A stretch of DNA of 17,061 nucleotides. Source: an uncultured Verrucomicrobiota bacterium. Its GTDB lineage: Bacteria > Verrucomicrobiota > Verrucomicrobiia > Palsa-1439. Position numbers and translations under genes: made by a program. The stretch spans positions 1 through 17,061 of the forward strand of contig CAIKBP010000108.1 of the NCBI GenBank assembly GCA_903825695.1, given 5' to 3'. Below, in pieces: positions 14,625-17,061 of the stretch (positions are counted from its first letter, which is position 1; each line of letters opens with the position of its first letter). Under the pieces are notes generated by a model. It did no database searches. It was given only the letters and a program-made list of their open reading frames with translations, and was not told the origin of the DNA.

Positions 14625-14824
14625 ACCACCAGCTCCAAGATTTGGTCATGTTTGTGCGACTTCTCGATGTCCCGACCTGCCTCGAGCCAAAGCCCAATAG
14701 CTTCTTTCAGATTTGCCCGGATTTCACGCATTGTTTCGCCTTGCGTCACACATCCGGGAAGAGTTGGAACTTCCGCCCAATATCCGCCCTCTTCAGCCTT
14801 GTGAACGATTGCTCGAATTTTCAT
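14621..14824 (-). CDS. hicB: HicB antitoxin
   Basis: A 67-residue HicB antitoxin with the partial RNase H-like fold: MKIRAIVHKAEEGGYWAEVPTLPGC, then TQGETMREIRANLKEAIGLWLE. This short form lacks a clear C-terminal helix-turn-helix or ribbon-helix-helix DNA-binding extension, so it may neutralise HicA without strong self-repression. The antitoxin comes first and is coupled to the toxin by a 4-bp overlap. AGGTAG lies 5 bases before the ATG, in an AT-rich leader. The gene is in the cassette-like region next to the R-M genes and on the same strand. Confidence 0.92.
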   Translation of the reverse strand: MKIRAIVHKAEEGGYWAEVPTLPGCVTQGETMREIRANLKEAIGLWLEAGRDIEKSHKHDQILELVV

Positions 14825-14867
14825 ATAATCTACCTATCACATTTCATGGTTTCGCTCAATGTCATTC

Positions 14868-14927
14868 CTAAGTTTGACGCAATAAATGAGCGACCGGCAA
14901 GCCCCACAGCGCAATCATGCTTTCCAT
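14868..14927 (-). pseudogene. 19-codon leader frame, diverged copy of rmuC 5' end
   Basis: The second copy of the direct repeat carries its own -10-like TAGACT and ATG 7 bases later. The frame reads MESMIALWG and stops after 19 codons; rmuC begins MESLGIILG. I read it as the remains of a duplicated rmuC promoter and start, now lying upstream of hicB, where it may still supply a promoter. Confidence 0.4.
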
Positions 14928-14972
14928 GCACCGTAGTCTAGCAGGGAGCTGCGCAACGAGCGAGTGGTTTTG
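14922..14972 (-). repeat. Direct repeat, copy 2: upstream of hicBA
   Basis: The core 14922-14946 is 23/25 identical to 14303-14327, with decaying similarity to about 14972. The two copies flank hicBA. The 291-bp stretch between hicB and the endonuclease gene holds only this repeat, the leader frame and attC-like sequences. Confidence 0.65.
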
Positions 14973-14985
14973 TCAGGCTGTGGGG

Positions 14986-14992
14986 GCTTAAC
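14986..14992 (-). other. Possible cassette junction (GTTRRRY) upstream of hicBA
   Basis: GTTAAGC on the minus strand fits the attC R' core. If used, it would bound a hicBA cassette of about 630 bp running to the attC-like site after hicA. A 7-bp degenerate match is weak alone; support comes from position. Confidence 0.3.
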
Positions 14993-15035
14993 GGGGGGGG
15001 CACTGAGCTGCGACACTGCAAACTTTTCAATTTAT

Positions 15036-15110
15036 ACAGCACCTATGCTAGCCATGAATTTTGCGGTGCACTCATTCCCTCAACTTGAGCGCATGGTTGG
15101 GTGCCGCTGT
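15036..15110 (-). other. Putative attC-like palindrome after endonuclease gene
   Basis: A 75-bp imperfect palindrome beginning 6 bases after the endonuclease stop. On the minus strand it opens ACAGCGGCACCCAACCATG (containing the core ACCCAAC) and closes CATGGCTAGCATAGGTGCTGT. The arms pair through ACAGC/GCTGT, CACC/GGTG and CCATG/CATGG, plus an inner GCGCA-type stem. The right core reads CATAGGT instead of GTTAGGT, so the crossover triplet is damaged. Size and placement fit integron attC sites (57-141 bp). Confidence 0.5.
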
Positions 15111-15116
15111 TACGAT

Positions 15117-15926
15117 TCAGAATAATTGTTTGACCTCGGAATATAACTCTTTCCAGAAGCCTTGCTTGATACGAAACTTGGTTCCGTGATTGTGGCGGGT
15201 GCGGGCATCAAAATCAATTTGAATAACCCCAAGATCTATACAAGAAAGAAAGCCTTCGAAAGAAAACCCAGACAACATCAGTAGGCTTCGGTAGGAGAAA
15301 TATTCTCTCCCTCTTTCGAGTTTGCTATCAGCGATAATATAGAAACAATTACGAGCTTTCTCCCCCATAAGATCTCTCAAATCATCGAAGCCCCAATATG
15401 GTTCAGGATAAAATTGGCCAAGTCCGACTCTTGATTCAACAGACTCAAGCCAAGATGCAATTTCAGAATCAGAGGTATCAGCCTTTTTAGAATCGAAGAC
15501 AAATTTGATTTTTCTTTGTTGACGATCAACAACGACAGAAAAGCCGCGATTAGTAAAATGGGTGGCACTTGTAGTAGAACGGAAACTCATTTCATTGCGT
15601 GGATATTTTTTCCCTGCCTCCTTGTGAGGCCAACCATAAAGAGGAAGAAGCATTTTAGAGACAATATCAGCTCCTCGAGGAAAAGGTTCGTAATGCTTAA
15701 GGGTGACGAGTGATGAAGTGTGAAGCCTTTGCCCTTTGAGTTCCCAACCGTTAGAGTTAGCGATTGGAAGATTGTTTTCGGGGATACCGAGCAATTGCTC
15801 AAGTGTATTTCCGACCGCACCATCGTTTCTCGTAGTTTTGGTGCGTTTTACACTTTTAATCCATCCTTGTTTAGAAACCTTGCGAATCTCTTCGATTAAT
15901 TGTTCCTTGGTAATGATCTTGATCAT
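15117..15926 (-). CDS. Type II restriction endonuclease, MvaI/BcnI-like
   Basis: A 269-residue endonuclease. Its N-terminal GNTLEQLLGIPENN ... GWELKGQR (about 39-66) is the MutH/MvaI-type PD-(D/E)xK site: Glu43, then Glu62-x-Lys64. The C-terminal GVIQIDFDAR ... HNHGTKFRI (about 233-253) closely resembles the end of MvaI (DHGTAFRI). The middle carries FPRGADIVSKMLL and YIIADSK, also family-like. MvaI and BcnI cut CCWGG and CCSGG as monomers, so a CCNGG-type target is a reasonable guess. By eye the acidic metal ligand before Glu62 appears as Asn57. The start overlaps the methyltransferase stop (ATGA, 15923-15926), so the methyltransferase is translated first. Base composition is clearly more AT-rich than the left two thirds of the window, suggesting recent transfer. 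Confidence 0.87.
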   Translation of the reverse strand: MIKIITKEQLIEEIRKVSKQGWIKSVKRTKTTRNDGAVGNTLEQLLGIPENNLPIANSNGWELKGQRLHTSSLVTLKHYEPFPRGADIVSKMLLPLYGWPHKEAGKKYPRNEMSFRSTTSATHFTNRGFSVVVDRQQRKIKFVFDSKKADTSDSEIASWLESVESRVGLGQFYPEPYWGFDDLRDLMGEKARNCFYIIADSKLERGREYFSYRSLLMLSGFSFEGFLSCIDLGVIQIDFDARTRHNHGTKFRIKQGFWKELYSEVKQLF

Positions 15927-16891
15927 TTGGGAGGTTTCCAGAAGTCGAGCAGATATTCGAAGGTGACACCCATAGTAATATAATTGCTAGGCCAGCCAAA
16001 AATACCAATTTGATTGACGAGGTTGGTGCGGTCCCAAATGATGATATTCCGAAGTTCGTAGCCACGTTTCCGAAGCTCTTGAATAAGAGAGACATGAATA
16101 GTAATACGCTGGTTCTCCCACCACATATCAGGAACATTTATAACACAATGACCTTTATGTCGAAGAACGGGGAGCAAAGACTCGAAAATGTCTCCCATTG
16201 CGGTCGTGTAACCCTCGATTGACATTGTGCCTAAATCTCGTGAGTCTTGCGAATATTGTTCAACCTTGCCGAGTTGTTCATTATCGCGATTTCGGCGGGA
16301 TTTATTTTTCCGTTTACGATTGAGAAGATTAGCATAAGGTGGAGAAGTCCAAATAAGTTTTACACTTTCCTCGGGTAAATATTGAGAAATATTGCGTGCA
16401 TCATCTTGGATGGCAACCTGTCGAGTAGAGTTGAACAACTCAGATTGCTTAATACGGTCTGCACAAAGCTTGATGTAGTTCTCTTGTAAATCAAAGCCAA
16501 CAGCGTTTCGGTTGGAATCGTTAGCCGCGACAAGGGTTGTCCCGCTTCCGACAAATGGATCAAGGACAAGTTCGCCTTGATGCGAAAAGAGTTCTATTAT
16601 TTTCTTAGACAATGAGATCGGAAAGGTAGCAGGGTGAATTTTTTTGTCACGAATATCGCGTCCTTCATAGCCAAAACGCCAAACGCCAATTTGAGACTTA
16701 AGCCATTCCTTTGCAGTCAAACAATTGATATTTGTTTCGCCGCAATCACATGTCCTGGTATGGCCGATGTGAAGCTTCGTACGATACTCAGCAGAATTCT
16801 CTTTGATAGCGAGAACAGGGGCTTTCTTTTTGACTACTTTCGGATGTTTTATTTTTAAAGCTGCTTGCATTAAGGGCTCCCTCGAAATCAT
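15923..16891 (-). CDS. DNA methyltransferase of R-M module (probably N4-cytosine)
   Basis: A 322-residue AdoMet-dependent methyltransferase protecting host sites from the adjacent endonuclease. Motif X-like HPATFPISL (86-94), motif I DPFVGSGTT (111-119), GFDLQENY (132-139) and catalytic TSPPY (182-186) are visible; TSPPY favours N4-cytosine. Motif I precedes motif IV, opposite to the usual beta-class order in which TSPPY is near the N-terminus. A Lys/Arg-rich stretch NRKRKNKSRRNRDN (191-204) directly follows the catalytic motif. An N-terminal CDCGETNINC carries three cysteines. ATG 16870 (MQAALKIK) has GGGAG 6 bases upstream and may be the true start; ATG 16891 has GAGG 4 bases upstream. The gene is AT-rich like its partner. 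Confidence 0.88.
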   Translation of the reverse strand: MISREPLMQAALKIKHPKVVKKKAPVLAIKENSAEYRTKLHIGHTRTCDCGETNINCLTAKEWLKSQIGVWRFGYEGRDIRDKKIHPATFPISLSKKIIELFSHQGELVLDPFVGSGTTLVAANDSNRNAVGFDLQENYIKLCADRIKQSELFNSTRQVAIQDDARNISQYLPEESVKLIWTSPPYANLLNRKRKNKSRRNRDNEQLGKVEQYSQDSRDLGTMSIEGYTTAMGDIFESLLPVLRHKGHCVINVPDMWWENQRITIHVSLIQELRKRGYELRNIIIWDRTNLVNQIGIFGWPSNYITMGVTFEYLLDFWKPPK

Positions 16892-16922
16892 TTTGCCTCA
16901 GTATGGCGAAGGTCCGTGAGGT

Positions 16923-16952
16923 ATTCTAATGATGAATCGACCTCCCCGACAA
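16923..16952 (-). promoter_or_regulatory. Putative promoter of the R-M genes inside the cassette
   Basis: On the minus strand TTGTCG (16952-16947, 4/6) and TAGAAT (16928-16923, 5/6) are spaced by 18 bases. The start would be near 16916, about 25 bases before the methyltransferase ATG. Both boxes lie inside the proposed cassette boundary, so the module would carry its own promoter. Confidence 0.4.
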
Positions 16953-16963
16953 CGGCACCTAAC
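16949..16963 (-). other. Cassette-start core sequence and inverted-repeat partner of 15096-15110
   Basis: On the minus strand GTTAGGTGCCGTTGT: a perfect GTTRRRY core 71 bp before the methyltransferase start. It matches the reverse complement of the sequence after the endonuclease stop (ACAGCGGCACCCAAC) at 13 of 15 positions. In integron cassettes the cassette start is complementary to the R'' arm of the cassette's own attC, which is the relation seen here. Confidence 0.5.
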
Positions 16964-17001
16964 ATAGTTAATGGGACAATGTATCCAACAAAAGACAAAC
17001 C

Positions 17002-17060
17002 GTAAACTTTGCCCAACTGGGGTCGAGGCTAGACCCGGAGCATAGATGTGTCAAGTTTAC
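17002..17060. repeat. 59-bp nested inverted repeat at window end
   Basis: Outer arms GTAAACTT (17002-17009) and AAGTTTAC (17053-17060) pair perfectly; an inner GGGTC-GAGGCTA-GACCC hairpin (17020-17035) sits between them. It may be an insertion-sequence end, a terminator or a further attC-like structure. The 170 bp right of the methyltransferase gene otherwise hold only the promoter and core site described. Confidence 0.5.
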
Positions 17061-17061
17061 C

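Noticed and set aside
14303..14972. Direct repeats as attL/attR of a phage or integrative element
   Set aside because: Only hicBA lies between them, no integrase is present, and the repeat spans a promoter and start codon, not a tRNA end.

Overview
The window looks like a chromosomal segment of a Gram-negative bacterium. It carries DsbD, lipoproteins, a TolC-type outer membrane channel and an RND pump, in GC-rich DNA with little Shine-Dalgarno use. REP-like hairpins and apparently leaderless starts would fit a Verrucomicrobiota/PVC-type host, but that assignment is only an impression.

Left part (1-9250): a copper/silver envelope-stress locus. A DsbD-type thiol:disulfide reductase runs leftward off the window edge. 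Divergent from it, only 56 bp away, is a tightly packed operon: ECF sigma factor, small single-span putative anti-sigma protein, Cys-rich CnrX/CpxP-like periplasmic sensor, TolC-type channel (CusC-like), lipoprotein membrane-fusion protein with heavy-metal-binding domains (CusB-like), CusA-like RND pump with the three-methionine site, and a 35-residue lipoprotein. Most junctions are ATGA overlaps or direct abutments, so the genes are probably co-translated. The layout suggests CnrYXH-style control (sensor, anti-sigma, ECF sigma) of a Cus-type Cu(I)/Ag(I) pump, instead of the usual CusRS two-component system.

Middle part (9251-14308): ordinary chromosomal genes. These are a stand-alone CBM48 glycogen-binding-type protein, a four-helix membrane protein, an LplA/LipM-family lipoate enzyme, an unrecognised 444-residue protein converging on it with a 47-bp overlap, wrbA, a REPIN-like double hairpin, and rmuC.

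Right part (14309-17061): an accessory region whose genes are all on the minus strand. It holds a hicBA toxin-antitoxin pair and an AT-rich two-gene restriction-modification module (a methyltransferase with permuted motifs, then an MvaI/BcnI-like endonuclease). Directly after the stop codons of hicA and of the endonuclease gene are imperfect palindromes starting with the integron attC core RYYYAAC. The R-M module is also bracketed by 15-bp inverted repeats (13/15) with core-site sequence at both ends. I read this as a probable cluster of integron-type gene cassettes without a visible integrase, inserted upstream of rmuC. A diverged copy of the rmuC promoter/start region lies on the far side of hicBA. 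This cassette-like island and the ECF-controlled Cus operon are the two most interesting things here.
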